DNA of 64,000 nt. Source: Asaia sp. W19 (GTDB taxonomy: Bacteria; Pseudomonadota; Alphaproteobacteria; Acetobacterales; Acetobacteraceae). Location of the stretch: the NCBI RefSeq assembly GCF_003994335.1, contig NZ_PNQZ01000019.1, positions 233,296-297,295 of the forward strand, written 5' to 3'. The position numbers and the translations under genes are program-made. The notes under the pieces are model-generated. The model made no database searches, was not told the origin of the DNA, and saw nothing but the letters and a program-made list of their open reading frames with translations. How positions within the stretch are numbered: position 1 is the stretch's first letter; every line of letters starts with the position of its first letter. Shown in pieces: positions 8,321 through 17,983 of the stretch.

Positions 8321-10759
8321 TTAGAATTGCTGGCCGAAGCCGAAACGGATCGGGTAGAGACGGTCGTTACGCGATTTGCGGATCGGCACGGCGGCATCGA
8401 TATTGACCAGACCGAACGGGCTCTTCCAGGAAATACCGAGACCCGTCGTGACACGCGGCGTCAGCGTATCACCGGTGACAGGGGTGAACCGAGACCCGTC
8501 TGTGGCCGCGTTCGTATAGAGATGCTTGACGCGCAGCCCCGCAAGGCTACCGGCATCGACGAAGTAGCGCCCCGATATACCGACATCCTCACCCATCGGC
8601 AGCGGGAAGTTCAACTGCGCTGAAGCCGTATAGATGAATCGGCCACCGATCAGATCTTCCTGACCCGGCTGCGGGGTCGTCTCGTTGATATGACCCGAAC
8701 GCGGACCCGCACCGCCCTGGAGGAAGCCGCGCAGGTTTTCACCACCGAGATAGAAGTTATCGATGATGCTTACATTGCTGCTCTTGGACCAGTCGCCCAT
8801 ATAGCCGACGCCGCCCTTGAACTGCAGACCCCAGTCATGATTACCCGTGACCGAGTCGAGCGGGACGTAGTACTGGCCATCGAACTTGGCGCGCAGATAC
8901 TTCACATCACCGCCAATACCGGCGAAATCACCGCTCAGGTTCAGTACATAACCCTTTCGCGGACGCATACGGTTGTCGCGGCGATCATAGGTCAGGGTGG
9001 TGCTCAGCTGCGAAAGCAGCGACCAGCCGGCGGAGTCCTGAACGTAATAGGACGGTACATAGGCATAGCCATAGCTCGCTATGTCGCTCTGGCTGAAGAT
9101 ATTTCCAACGCGGCGATCGATCAGCGAGTAGCTCCAGGACTGCGAGAGGTAGTTATTGTACGAATACCCCATACGCAGCGTCGCACCATAACGCCCTTCC
9201 TTATAGGACTGATACGTCTGGTAATTATTCTCGATACCGAAGATATCGATACCGGCCACGATGTTACGGTTCAGGAAGTAAGGATCGGTCAATGAGAGAT
9301 CGACCTGCTTCTGATAATACGCCACCGTTCCGGAAATACCGGCATCCATGCCCGTACCCAGAAGGTTGTGCTGCTTGACCGAGCCGTTACCCAGGATACC
9401 CACGTCGGTCGAGTAGCCACCGCCCAGAGAGAATTCGCCCGTCGGCTTCTCGACCACATTGGCGGAGACGTTCACCTTGTCCGGGGCTGAACCCTGTGTC
9501 TGGTCCACGGAAACCGTGCTGAAATAGCCGAGATCCTGAAGCGCCGCCTTCGAGTATTTGCGATCAAACGGGGTGTACGGGTCGCCCTCTGCCATTGGCA
9601 GCGCCCGACGGATGACCTTGTCCTTCGTGACTGTGTTCCCGTTGATGTCGATGCGCTCGACATAAACATGCGGCCCCTCATTCACATCGAACAGCAGGTC
9701 GACAATGTGTTTTTCGGGGTTACGCGCGATTTCCGAACGGACCATCGCGAAGGGATGGCCTGTCGCCTGCAGGCGCTCCTGCATGCCGGTCACATTGTTC
9801 TGGATCGCTGTACCGTCATACCACTGATGTGGAAACAGATCGATATACTGCTTGAGATCCTTTGCCTCGACGTGACGCAGGCTCGAGCGCACATCCATCT
9901 TGCCAATGCGATAGCGCGGGCCTTCATCAACGGTGAAGGTGATAATGAAATTCTTGCGGTCGGCGGAAAGTTCACCCGTCGCGTTGATCATGTGGAAGTC
10001 CACATAACCATTATGCAGGTAGAAGCGGCGCAGCAATTCTGCATCGTATTTCACGCGCTCGGGGTTGTACTCGTCGGAAGACGAGAAGAAGCGGTACCAT
10101 TCCGTTTCTTTTGACGAGATGACCGAGGCCAGACGGGCTTCACTGAACGCCTTGTTGCCTACAAACACGACCTTGTTGATCAGGGTCTGGCGCGCTTCGT
10201 TGATCTTGAAGATCACATCGACGCGGTTATGAGACAATTTGATGATCTGCGGCGTTACCGTTGCGCCAAAACGTGCCTTGGATGCGTAAAGGTCGAGCAG
10301 TTTCTGGCGGTCCGCGGCGGCAGCCTGCGACGAGAAGACAGCACGCGGACGCATGCTGATTTCCTTGCGCAGATCCTCGTCCTTGACCGCATGATTGCCT
10401 TCAAAGGCGATACGGTTGACGATCGGGTTTTCCACCAGATCAACCACGAGTGTGCCGCCCGAGCGGCGCATCGTGACGTCCTTGAACAAACCGGTCGCGT
10501 AGAGCGTCTTGAGGGACCGATCGAGATCGTCCTGATTGAAACGGTCACCCGGCTGCACCACCATGTAGGACAGCACGGTACTGGTTTCGATGCGGGTATT
10601 GCCCTTCACATCAATCGCCTCGATCACCTGGCCATTGCCGGGACGCTGCTCGGCGGCGTGATGATGAGACGGACGGCGGGTCTTCTGAGCCTCGGCCTTC
10701 CCTGCCCAAACAGGGAGTATGCAGACCGAAGCAAGGAGAACGAGACGTTTACCTGACAA
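8321..10759 (-). CDS. bamA: Outer membrane protein assembly factor BamA
   Basis: Central BAM-complex subunit inserting beta-barrel proteins into the outer membrane. The 812 residues contain a signal peptide (about 1-24), five POTRA domains (about 45-440, starting VIEAIDVKGNTRIETSTVLSYM) and an Omp85 barrel ending in the typical aromatic terminus RFGFGQQF. The start is TTG (10757-10759) with an AAGGA sequence upstream; no in-frame ATG or GTG gives a complete signal peptide. Its position between rseP and ompH/lpxD is conserved in Proteobacteria. Confidence 0.96.
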   Translation of the reverse strand: MSGKRLVLLASVCILPVWAGKAEAQKTRRPSHHHAAEQRPGNGQVIEAIDVKGNTRIETSTVLSYMVVQPGDRFNQDDLDRSLKTLYATGLFKDVTMRRSGGTLVVDLVENPIVNRIAFEGNHAVKDEDLRKEISMRPRAVFSSQAAAADRQKLLDLYASKARFGATVTPQIIKLSHNRVDVIFKINEARQTLINKVVFVGNKAFSEARLASVISSKETEWYRFFSSSDEYNPERVKYDAELLRRFYLHNGYVDFHMINATGELSADRKNFIITFTVDEGPRYRIGKMDVRSSLRHVEAKDLKQYIDLFPHQWYDGTAIQNNVTGMQERLQATGHPFAMVRSEIARNPEKHIVDLLFDVNEGPHVYVERIDINGNTVTKDKVIRRALPMAEGDPYTPFDRKYSKAALQDLGYFSTVSVDQTQGSAPDKVNVSANVVEKPTGEFSLGGGYSTDVGILGNGSVKQHNLLGTGMDAGISGTVAYYQKQVDLSLTDPYFLNRNIVAGIDIFGIENNYQTYQSYKEGRYGATLRMGYSYNNYLSQSWSYSLIDRRVGNIFSQSDIASYGYAYVPSYYVQDSAGWSLLSQLSTTLTYDRRDNRMRPRKGYVLNLSGDFAGIGGDVKYLRAKFDGQYYVPLDSVTGNHDWGLQFKGGVGYMGDWSKSSNVSIIDNFYLGGENLRGFLQGGAGPRSGHINETTPQPGQEDLIGGRFIYTASAQLNFPLPMGEDVGISGRYFVDAGSLAGLRVKHLYTNAATDGSRFTPVTGDTLTPRVTTGLGISWKSPFGLVNIDAAVPIRKSRNDRLYPIRFGFGQQF

Positions 10760-10902
10760 GACGGACGTTCCTTAACTTCATCAACCCGACGTGAAGGTTT
10801 ATTTCAGACAATTTAAATTTGCGCAACGAAGCCAGAGCCCCAGACTTCGCTCATACAGATCGGACGTATCCGACTTATGCCCCTCGAGGCAAGCGCCCCA
10901 CC

Positions 10903-10931
10903 GTATGAAGTGTCGTAACACTCTGTGTCAA
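10903..10931 (-). promoter_or_regulatory. Possible bamA promoter
   Basis: On the minus strand an exact TTGACA (10926-10931) is followed after 17 bases by TCATAC (10903-10908), about 145 bp upstream of the bamA TTG, in the 195-bp gap after rseP. The -10 is poor, so this is only a candidate. The rest of the gap has an A/T-rich patch near 10800-10820. Confidence 0.35.
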
Positions 10932-10954
10932 ATAGTGGAGGGTGGAGCGTTTTC

Positions 10955-12040
10955 CTAGCGGAACAGACCGAGATTCGAGAGATCGTTGAAGGTCGAGAAC
11001 AGGAACAGAGCCGCAATAATTGCGAAGCCCGCCTGATAGCTGACTTCCTGCACGCGACGTGACACCGGCTTTCCGCGCACGGCCTCGGCCACATAAAAAA
11101 CCAGCCGCCCCCCGTCGAGCAGGGGAATCGGAAAAAGATTGATCAATCCCAGATTGATCGAGAGCAGCGCCATGAAAGAGAGGATGCTCGCAAGCCCGTA
11201 ATGCGCCACCTGCCCCGAAAGCTGTGCGATACGGATCGTACCGCCCAGTTCCTTGGCGCTGCGGTGACCCGTGACGATCTGCCACACGCCCTGGAGCGTC
11301 TGGACGGACACGGCCCACGTCTCATGAAGACCGGCCGTCACAGCGTGACCGACGCTCATGGGCTTGCCTGGAACAAGTTCCGCCATGACGCCGATGCTGC
11401 CCGTATCCGCCGCACCCTTCCTGCCTGGCACGCGATCAAGCGTGATGGGCAGGTTCAGCGTCTGGGATCCGCGCTGAATGCCCAGCGTGGTCTGCTCGCC
11501 GGGCATCTTTACCGCATGGGCCTGGATATCGGCGAAATTGAATACCTCAAGCGTCCCGAGCCGGGTGATGATATCGCCCTTCTGCAAACCGGCACGCTCG
11601 GCGGCGCTGTGCGGCACGACCTGCGCGATCTCATTCTTCATCTCCGGCTTACCGACTGACACGTAGAGCACGGTGAAGAGCAGGATCGCAAAGATGAAGT
11701 TGAATACCGGCCCCATGACGATGACCAGCATTCGAGAGCCAACCGGCTTGTCATGAAAGGTCTGGCCAGAAACCCAGGAAGCCTTTTGCTCTGGGGTCGC
11801 GTCCTCGGGGTCTTCGAACCCGTGCGGCTTGACGTAGCCCCCCAGCGGGATGGCGGCAACGCGCCACTCCGTTCCGGTTCGGTCATGCCAGCGGTAAAGC
11901 GCCGGACCGAACCCTATGGAGAATGTATCAACCTTCACCCCGCGCCAGCGAGCCGCCAGGTAATGGCCCATCTCATGCACGAATACGAGCACGCCCAAGA
12001 TGAGGGCGAAGGCAAGAATCGTCACTGCAAATTCATGCAT
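10955..12040 (-). CDS. rseP: Intramembrane site-2 zinc protease RseP
   Basis: Cleaves anti-sigma factors and leftover signal peptides within the inner membrane. It has HEMGH zinc motif in the first membrane helix (VFVHEMGHYLAARW, about residues 18-31), a PDZ domain (about 120-200) and the C-terminal motif LINLFPIPLLDGGRLVFY carrying the third ligand. 361 residues from ATG 12038-12040, which overlaps the dxr stop by 8 bp. The cdsA-dxr-rseP-bamA order is widely conserved. Confidence 0.95.
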   Translation of the reverse strand: MHEFAVTILAFALILGVLVFVHEMGHYLAARWRGVKVDTFSIGFGPALYRWHDRTGTEWRVAAIPLGGYVKPHGFEDPEDATPEQKASWVSGQTFHDKPVGSRMLVIVMGPVFNFIFAILLFTVLYVSVGKPEMKNEIAQVVPHSAAERAGLQKGDIITRLGTLEVFNFADIQAHAVKMPGEQTTLGIQRGSQTLNLPITLDRVPGRKGAADTGSIGVMAELVPGKPMSVGHAVTAGLHETWAVSVQTLQGVWQIVTGHRSAKELGGTIRIAQLSGQVAHYGLASILSFMALLSINLGLINLFPIPLLDGGRLVFYVAEAVRGKPVSRRVQEVSYQAGFAIIAALFLFSTFNDLSNLGLFR

Positions 12041-13235
12041 GAAGTGTCTCCGCGCTGTTCTGGGAATTGCTGCGCTCACGCGCGACGAAAATCTCGGCGA
12101 CGCGACGCGCCTCACCATCCCAGTGGAGGACATCATCCAGCGTATCGAGCGCAGGCGCTCCGAGCTTGTCCATGGCATAGGCGATCGTGTCGCCAATCCC
12201 GAGAAAGCCGATACGGCGGTTCAGGAAAGCCTCGACGGCAATTTCATTGGCAGCCGAGAAGATCGTGGGCGAGGCCGCACCGGCGCAAAGTGCCTCACGC
12301 GCGAGGCGGAGCGCGGGGAATCTCACCTCGTCCGGCGCCTCGAAATCCAGGCGCGCCAACGCGGCCAGATCAAGGCGCGGGGAATTGGTCTGCATGCGAT
12401 CGGGCCAGGCCAGCGTGCTGGCAATCGGCACGCGCATGTCAGGCGCGCCCATCTGCGCGATGAGGCTGCCATCCCGGAACTGCACGAGACCATGAACAGC
12501 AGATTGCGGATGGATCAGCACGTCGATCTGATCATTCGTCAGGCCGAAAATTCGAGCCGCCTCGATCACTTCAAGACCCTTATTGGCCATAGAGGCCGAA
12601 TCAATGGTAATCTTGGCACCCATGCTCCAGGTAGGATGCTTGAGCGCGTGCTCTGGCGTCGCCGCGCGCATGGTTTCTATAGAGGCGCAGCGGAAAGGGC
12701 CGCCCGAGGCCGTGAGAATGATCTTCTCGACGCTCTCGATGGGGCTTCCTGTCAGGCTCTGGAAGATCGCGTTATGTTCGGAATCTACGGGCAGTAGGGT
12801 CGCGCCAGCAGCGGCGACCTCGCGCAACATGACATCGCCCGCACTGACCAGCGCTTCCTTATTGGCCAAGGCAATCGACCGGCCATTGCGCGTGGCGGCC
12901 AGAGTCGGCTCCAATCCGGCGGCACCTGTGATGGCGGCCATGGTCCAGTCGGCCTCCATACCGGCCGCCTCGATCACCGCCTGACGCCCGCCGGCCACTC
13001 GAACATTGCTCCCGTGCAGGCGCGCCTTGAGTTCGCCCAGCAGCGTCTCATCGTTGATGACAGCGAGTTCAGCGCGCAGCGAGCGTGCCTGTTCGGCCAG
13101 AAGCGCGACGTTGCGGCCACCGACAAGCGCACGAACCTGGAATCGCGTCGGCTCGGCCAGCAGAAGATCGATCGTCGAGCAGCCGATACTGCCAGTGCTG
13201 CCGAGAACGGTAATGCTGCGGGGAGAGGAGGTCAT
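12033..13235 (-). CDS. dxr: 1-deoxy-D-xylulose 5-phosphate reductoisomerase
   Basis: NADPH-dependent second step of the MEP isoprenoid pathway. The Rossmann motif ITVLGSTGSIGCSTIDLL is at the N-terminus, the metal/substrate segment LLPVDSEHNAIFQ mid-protein, and HPQSAVHGLVQFRDGS and ANEIAVEAFL further on. From ATG 13233-13235 it has 400 residues, normal length; the upstream in-frame extension shows no homology and is not used. It precedes and overlaps rseP. Confidence 0.95.
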   Translation of the reverse strand: MTSSPRSITVLGSTGSIGCSTIDLLLAEPTRFQVRALVGGRNVALLAEQARSLRAELAVINDETLLGELKARLHGSNVRVAGGRQAVIEAAGMEADWTMAAITGAAGLEPTLAATRNGRSIALANKEALVSAGDVMLREVAAAGATLLPVDSEHNAIFQSLTGSPIESVEKIILTASGGPFRCASIETMRAATPEHALKHPTWSMGAKITIDSASMANKGLEVIEAARIFGLTNDQIDVLIHPQSAVHGLVQFRDGSLIAQMGAPDMRVPIASTLAWPDRMQTNSPRLDLAALARLDFEAPDEVRFPALRLAREALCAGAASPTIFSAANEIAVEAFLNRRIGFLGIGDTIAYAMDKLGAPALDTLDDVLHWDGEARRVAEIFVARERSNSQNSAETLHA

Positions 13236-13273
13236 GATCCCAGGATACTCCAGATCAACAAAAAAGAGTCGTG

Positions 13274-14131
13274 TTAGGAAAGAAAGAAGGGTCGCGTAAG
13301 CGCATGCGCGCAATCCACAAGCGATGCGGACCAGAACACACGGCCGGGAACAGCGAGAGAAATCAGAGCGGCGAGCGGCGCCGCAGCCAGGAGCCCGTCA
13401 AACCGATCGAGCAAACCACCATGCCCTGGTATGAGCCAACCGGAATCCTTGATCCCCACGCGACGTTTGGCAGCGCTTTCCGCCAGATCACCCGTCTGCG
13501 CAACGCATCCTAGTACCACGCCCCAGAAAGCGCCCAAAGTAAGCGCGCCATGCCCGGAGCCCCACGCCACGAACAAGCCAGCAAGGCCTGCAGCAATCAG
13601 CCCGCCGACCGCGCCCGAGCGCGTTTTGCCCGGCGAGATACTTGGCGCAAGTTTCGCTCCCCCGAAGATCCGTCCGGCAATATAGGCCCCGCTATCACTC
13701 GCGATCACTACGAGGATGACGAAAAGTACAGGCAACCAGTCCGCAGGCGGCTGCTCGCGCAGCCATAGCAGCGACAGACCGCCCATGCTTGCCACCGCAA
13801 CGCAGAGCCATTGTGCACGCCCGAATATACCCGCCAACAGGGGAAGAGCGAGGGCAGCGCGCCATTCACCCTTCATCGCGGCCAGGAGGGAAATCACCGG
13901 CCAGACGAGCAACAGCCCCAGCCGCCAGCGGCCCGGTGCATTGCGGCTCCAGCTTAGCCCCGCCATGGGGATGCCCTCATAGACAAGACCGATGCTGACC
14001 AGCAGAACCATGACCCGATAGACCAACCCTCCGGCCAGTATACAGGCCAACGCGATCGGCACGATGACCGCAGCGGAAACGAGACGCAGCCTGAGGTCCG
14101 ACCAGCGCGGATTGGGTGACTTGCTGGTCAC
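13274..14131 (-). CDS. cdsA: Phosphatidate cytidylyltransferase
   Basis: Integral membrane enzyme forming CDP-diacylglycerol, the precursor of all phospholipids. 285 residues with about seven to eight hydrophobic segments and the family signature near the C-terminus (SAAKRRVGIKDSGWLIPGHG, followed by GLLDR). GTG start at 14129-14131, overlapping the uppS TGA as GTGA. The uppS-cdsA-dxr-rseP gene order is standard. Confidence 0.94.
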   Translation of the reverse strand: MTSKSPNPRWSDLRLRLVSAAVIVPIALACILAGGLVYRVMVLLVSIGLVYEGIPMAGLSWSRNAPGRWRLGLLLVWPVISLLAAMKGEWRAALALPLLAGIFGRAQWLCVAVASMGGLSLLWLREQPPADWLPVLFVILVVIASDSGAYIAGRIFGGAKLAPSISPGKTRSGAVGGLIAAGLAGLFVAWGSGHGALTLGAFWGVVLGCVAQTGDLAESAAKRRVGIKDSGWLIPGHGGLLDRFDGLLAAAPLAALISLAVPGRVFWSASLVDCAHALTRPFFLS

Positions 14132-14895
14132 AGGGCGCCATCCGGGTCAGGACGCTTGCCGAAGCGGCGCTCCCGCCCGGCATAATCGGCGATCAATGCC
14201 GCAAAATGGGACTCATCAAAATCGGGCCACAACACATCAACGAAAGCGAGTTCCGTATAGGCCGATTCCCAAAGCAGGAAATTGGACAGGCGCTGCTCGC
14301 CACTCGTCCGCACGATCAGATCAGGGTCAGGAAAAGCCGAAGTCTGCAACAGATCTCCGAACTCTTCCTCCGTCACTCTGGCAGGGTCGATTTCTCCACG
14401 CATCGCCGCCTCGGCCAGCCTTCTGGCTGCCATGACCATATCCTGTCGGGCACCATAGGACAGAGCGAGGATGAGCGTCATGCGCCCGTTCCGCGCCGTG
14501 AGGGTACGGGCCCGGTCGATCTCCGCACACAACCCGTCATCGAACCGCGTCAGATCGCCGATGAATTCGAGACGCACGTTCTGCTCGTGCAGTTCCGCAA
14601 CCTTGTGGCGCAGATAAAAGCGCAGCAGGGAGGTGAGGTCGGCCACCTCTCCCGTGTTGCGCTTCCAGTTCTCTGAGGAAAAGGCATAGAGAGTCAGAAA
14701 GCGTATGCCCGTGCTCAGTGCCGCCTTGACGCAGCGACGCACCGCCTCGGCGCCGGCGCGATGCCCCATGACAACGGGCTTGCCCCGCGCCTTCGCCCAG
14801 CGCCCGTTGCCGTCCATGATCACAGCAACATGACGTGGCACGGCAGCAGGTGCCATTTCGACAACCGGACGGGAAGAGAGGCGTGAGGACGACAC
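14128..14895 (-). CDS. uppS: Isoprenyl (undecaprenyl) diphosphate synthase
   Basis: Cis-prenyltransferase making the C55 lipid carrier for peptidoglycan and O-antigen. The catalytic region HVAVIMDGNGRWAKARGKP, with the essential Asp, is at about residues 22-40; LTLYAFSSENWKR and the C-terminal RTSGEQRLSNFLLWESAYTE are also present. 255 residues with the GTG start 14893-14895; ATG at 14854-14856 is an alternative that still keeps the whole domain. The gene begins nine bases after frr. Confidence 0.95.
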   Translation of the reverse strand: MSSSRLSSRPVVEMAPAAVPRHVAVIMDGNGRWAKARGKPVVMGHRAGAEAVRRCVKAALSTGIRFLTLYAFSSENWKRNTGEVADLTSLLRFYLRHKVAELHEQNVRLEFIGDLTRFDDGLCAEIDRARTLTARNGRMTLILALSYGARQDMVMAARRLAEAAMRGEIDPARVTEEEFGDLLQTSAFPDPDLIVRTSGEQRLSNFLLWESAYTELAFVDVLWPDFDESHFAALIADYAGRERRFGKRPDPDGAL

Positions 14896-14904
14896 GGAGC
14901 CGGG

Positions 14905-15471
14905 TCAGACCTGCTTGATCTCGCGTTCCTTGTCCGCGAGCATGTCGTCAACCTTTTTGACATACTGGTCGGTGAGCTTCTGCACACCTTCGGACCAGAC
15001 TTTCATATCATCCTGGCTGATCTCGCTCTTTTTTTCGTGCGTCTTGATCTGGTCCATGCCGTCACGGCGCACATTACGCACCGCGATCTTGCCGTTTTCA
15101 GCATAGCGACCGGCCGCACGTGCGAGCTCGTTGCGACGCTCTTCCGTTAACTGGGGAATTGGCACGCGCACGGTCTGGCCATCAGCCGCTGGATTGAGAC
15201 CCAGGCCCGCGTCGCGAATAGCGCGCTCGACGGCACCCACGAGGCCGCGATCCCAGACGGATACGGTCAGCATCCGCGCCTCGGGAACCGCCACGGAACC
15301 GACCTGCGCGAGCGGCACCTCACTCCCATACGCCTCGACACGCACCGGCTCGAGCAGGTTCGGGCTGGCGCGGCCCGAGCGCAGGCCGGACAGGTCACGA
15401 CGCAGGCTCTCGATGGCCCCGTCCATACGACGCGTCAGGTCTTCGAGCAGGTCATTCAGCTCAACTGGCAT
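14905..15471 (-). CDS. frr: Ribosome recycling factor
   Basis: Splits post-termination ribosomes together with EF-G. 188 residues with the family features [21 protein letters not shown] and the C-terminal [16 protein letters not shown] and [12 protein letters not shown]. The start at ATG 15469-15471 is supported by AAGGAGAG just upstream; five more codons are open to an upstream GTG, which would bury that ribosome-binding site. It lies between pyrH and uppS, the usual order. Confidence 0.95.
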   Translation of the reverse strand: MPVELNDLLEDLTRRMDGAIESLRRDLSGLRSGRASPNLLEPVRVEAYGSEVPLAQVGSVAVPEARMLTVSVWDRGLVGAVERAIRDAGLGLNPAADGQTVRVPIPQLTEERRNELARAAGRYAENGKIAVRNVRRDGMDQIKTHEKKSEISQDDMKVWSEGVQKLTDQYVKKVDDMLADKEREIKQV

Positions 15472-15520
15472 AGGTCTCTCCTTCACGAGGTCTCAGGGAG
15501 GATGATTGGAACTACCGCCA

Positions 15521-16249
15521 TCAGGCGGCTTCGATGATCCGGGTAAAGCGACCTTCACCGCGCATGACGCTGGCAAAGGCGCCGGGTGCATGAATATTGA
15601 AAACGATGATCGGCAGACGGTTTTCACGCGCGAGGGAAATCGCGGTCGCATCCATCACGTTCAGATCGCGTGAGAGCACATCCATGTAGGACAACTCGTC
15701 ATAACGCTCGGCGTCAGGCACGCGACGCGGATCGGCTGAATAGACGCCATCGACTTGCGTGCCCTTGAGCAGCACATCGCATTCCATCTCATTGGCGCGC
15801 AAAGCGGCGGCCGTGTCCGTGGTGAAGAACGGATTACCCGTACCGGCTGCAAAGATCACCACCCGCCCCTTTTCCATATGACGCACGGCACGCCGCCGGA
15901 TATAGGGCTCAGCGATCGACGACATCTGGATGGCGGACATCACGCGCGTGTCGATCCCGGCGCGCTCCAGCGCATTCTGCATCATCAAAGCGTTGATGAC
16001 GGTTGCGAGCATCCCCGCATAATCACCCTGGGCACGGTCCATGCCCTTGGCTGCGGCTGCAACGCCGCGGAAGATATTGCCGCCGCCGATCACCAGGCAA
16101 ACCTGCACACCGCTCTGTGATACCGCAGCCACGTCGCTGGCGATCGCTTCGACCATCTGCGGCTCGATGCCGAAAGAGCCCTTGCCCATGAGGGCCTCGC
16201 CCGAAACCTTGAGTAGAACGCGCTTGTAGCGTGCAGGAGTTTCGGTCAT
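15521..16249 (-). CDS. pyrH: Uridylate kinase
   Basis: Phosphorylates UMP to UDP; bacterial UMP kinases belong to the amino acid kinase fold and are usually hexameric. Visible signatures are [43 protein letters not shown] and the ATP-binding [17 protein letters not shown]. 242 residues, usual length. It is upstream of frr on the same strand. Confidence 0.96.
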   Translation of the reverse strand: MTETPARYKRVLLKVSGEALMGKGSFGIEPQMVEAIASDVAAVSQSGVQVCLVIGGGNIFRGVAAAAKGMDRAQGDYAGMLATVINALMMQNALERAGIDTRVMSAIQMSSIAEPYIRRRAVRHMEKGRVVIFAAGTGNPFFTTDTAAALRANEMECDVLLKGTQVDGVYSADPRRVPDAERYDELSYMDVLSRDLNVMDATAISLARENRLPIIVFNIHAPGAFASVMRGEGRFTRIIEAA

Positions 16250-16337
16250 CGCATCCTCTATTCACAGCGGCCCGGTCGAGCCCGAGTCAGAACCCGCGCC
16301 CCTCTTATAGGGCGCGGCCTGTCCCCACAAGAACTTC

Positions 16338-17228
16338 TCAGGCGTCGTCCAGCCCGATGGCGCGCAGTCTTGCTTTTTCCTCATCCCAGCCCGCACGCTC
16401 GCGCACGTTCAGAAAAAGATGGCAGGGACGCTCGAGCAGGCGTCCCAGATCGAGACGCGCACGTTCACCGATACTGCGAATCTTGCGCCCCCCCTCCCCG
16501 ATCAGGATCGCCTTGTGCCCCGGCCGCGAGACATAAATGGTGGCGTCGATGCGTAAGGAGCCATCGGGGCGTTCCTTGAAGCTCTCGGTCTCGACGGTCG
16601 CCTGGTAGGGAATTTCCTCATGGGTCTGCATGAAGATCTGCTCGCGGACTAGTTCGGCGGCCAGCAGGCGATCAGGCAAATCTGTCAGATCATCCTCGGG
16701 GTAGAGATAAGGCCCTTCCGGCAATTCTGCCGCGAGATGATCGAGCAGATCCTCCACCCCGTCACCGGACCGAGCGCTGAGCATGAATACGTGCTCCACG
16801 GCGAGCTGCTCGGTAATGGCCTTGGTGAGCGGAAGAAGCTGCTGGGCGCTGACCAGATCCGTCTTGTTGAGCACCAGCCAGACGCGACGTTTCTGCTTCG
16901 CCAGCGTATCGATGACCGACTGCGCCTCTTCACGAATACCTGCCTTGGCGTCGATCAGGAGCAGCGAGATATCGGCATCCTGCGAACCGGTCCAGGCTGC
17001 AGCCACCATCGCGCGATCAAGCTTGCGACGCGGCTTGAAAATGCCCGGCGTGTCGACAAGCAGGATCTGTGTCGTCTGGCGCATGAGAATGCCGAGCACG
17101 CGAAAACGCGTCGTCTGTGCCTTCGGACTCACGATCGAGAGCTTGGCTCCCGTCATGCGATTGATCAGTGTGGATTTTCCGGCATTCGGCGCTCCTACAA
17201 GAGCGACGAAACCACAACGTGTCGTCAT
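16338..17228 (-). CDS. era: GTPase Era
   Basis: Ribosome-associated GTPase needed for 16S rRNA maturation and 30S assembly. An N-terminal G domain with GAPNAGKSTLINRM (P-loop) and DTPGIFKPR (G3) and NKTD (G4), followed by a C-terminal KH RNA-binding domain (GHKAILIGEGGRKIRSIGERAR). 296 residues. ATG overlaps the rnc stop (ATGA), so rnc and era are translationally coupled, as in many Proteobacteria. Confidence 0.96.
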   Translation of the reverse strand: MTTRCGFVALVGAPNAGKSTLINRMTGAKLSIVSPKAQTTRFRVLGILMRQTTQILLVDTPGIFKPRRKLDRAMVAAAWTGSQDADISLLLIDAKAGIREEAQSVIDTLAKQKRRVWLVLNKTDLVSAQQLLPLTKAITEQLAVEHVFMLSARSGDGVEDLLDHLAAELPEGPYLYPEDDLTDLPDRLLAAELVREQIFMQTHEEIPYQATVETESFKERPDGSLRIDATIYVSRPGHKAILIGEGGRKIRSIGERARLDLGRLLERPCHLFLNVRERAGWDEEKARLRAIGLDDA

Positions 17229-17974
17229 TTTTTATCCTTCGCGCCTTTTCGGCTGCGGTTCAATCGCCGGAGGAGAACGGTCGCCGCCTCGCTCTCGGCC
17301 TGGCGCTTGCTCCCTGCAACGCCCTCGCCTGTCTCACCCATAGCAGAAACCGCAACAGTAAAGCGCGGTGCATGTGACGGCCCATCCATGGACAGGGTTT
17401 CATAATCCGGCAGGGCCGAGCCACGCGCCAGAACAAATTCCTGAAGCGCCGTTTTCGGATCCTTGGGAGGGGTGATCTGCGAGACCAGCAGATCCTGCCA
17501 TTTTTCTCTTACGAAACGCCGCGCGGGATCGAGCCCGCCATCCAGATAAAGCGCTCCCAGCAGCGCTTCCATCGCGTCGGCCTGAATATTGGCAAGACCC
17601 CTGATATTTGCCTGCTCCTCATGCTCTGCGATACGCAGCGCATGCTCGACACCGATGCTTTCCGCAATCGGCGCGAGCGCATTGCGCGACACCAACGAGG
17701 CGTGACGAGGTCCAAGCGCCCCCTCGGGCTCATTCGGGAACTGCTCGAGCAGCCATTCGGCCATGATCAATCCGAGCACGCGGTCGCCAATGAATTCGAG
17801 CCGTTCATTCGACGCCGTCTCAGCCGGACGCACCGCCCCACGCGGTGCGCGCCGTCCCTGACGGGAGGAGACCGCAGAACGATGGGTCAGGGCCTGACGC
17901 AACAGCGCCGTATCGGTGAAACGATGACCCAGCGCCTGCTGGATCGACTCCAAGGTCGATTCGTGAACGCTCAT
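17225..17974 (-). CDS. rnc: Ribonuclease III
   Basis: Double-strand-specific RNase that processes rRNA precursors. The catalytic signature NERLEFIGDRVLGLIMAEWL (about residues 54-73) is followed by the second acidic cluster with Asp and Glu in QADAMEALLGALYLDGG, then a C-terminal dsRNA-binding domain (DPKTALQEFVLARG ... SKRQAESEAATVLL). 249 residues. It is located between lepB and era. Confidence 0.95.
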   Translation of the reverse strand: MSVHESTLESIQQALGHRFTDTALLRQALTHRSAVSSRQGRRAPRGAVRPAETASNERLEFIGDRVLGLIMAEWLLEQFPNEPEGALGPRHASLVSRNALAPIAESIGVEHALRIAEHEEQANIRGLANIQADAMEALLGALYLDGGLDPARRFVREKWQDLLVSQITPPKDPKTALQEFVLARGSALPDYETLSMDGPSHAPRFTVAVSAMGETGEGVAGSKRQAESEAATVLLRRLNRSRKGAKDKK

Positions 17975-17983
17975 CGCGCCCTC

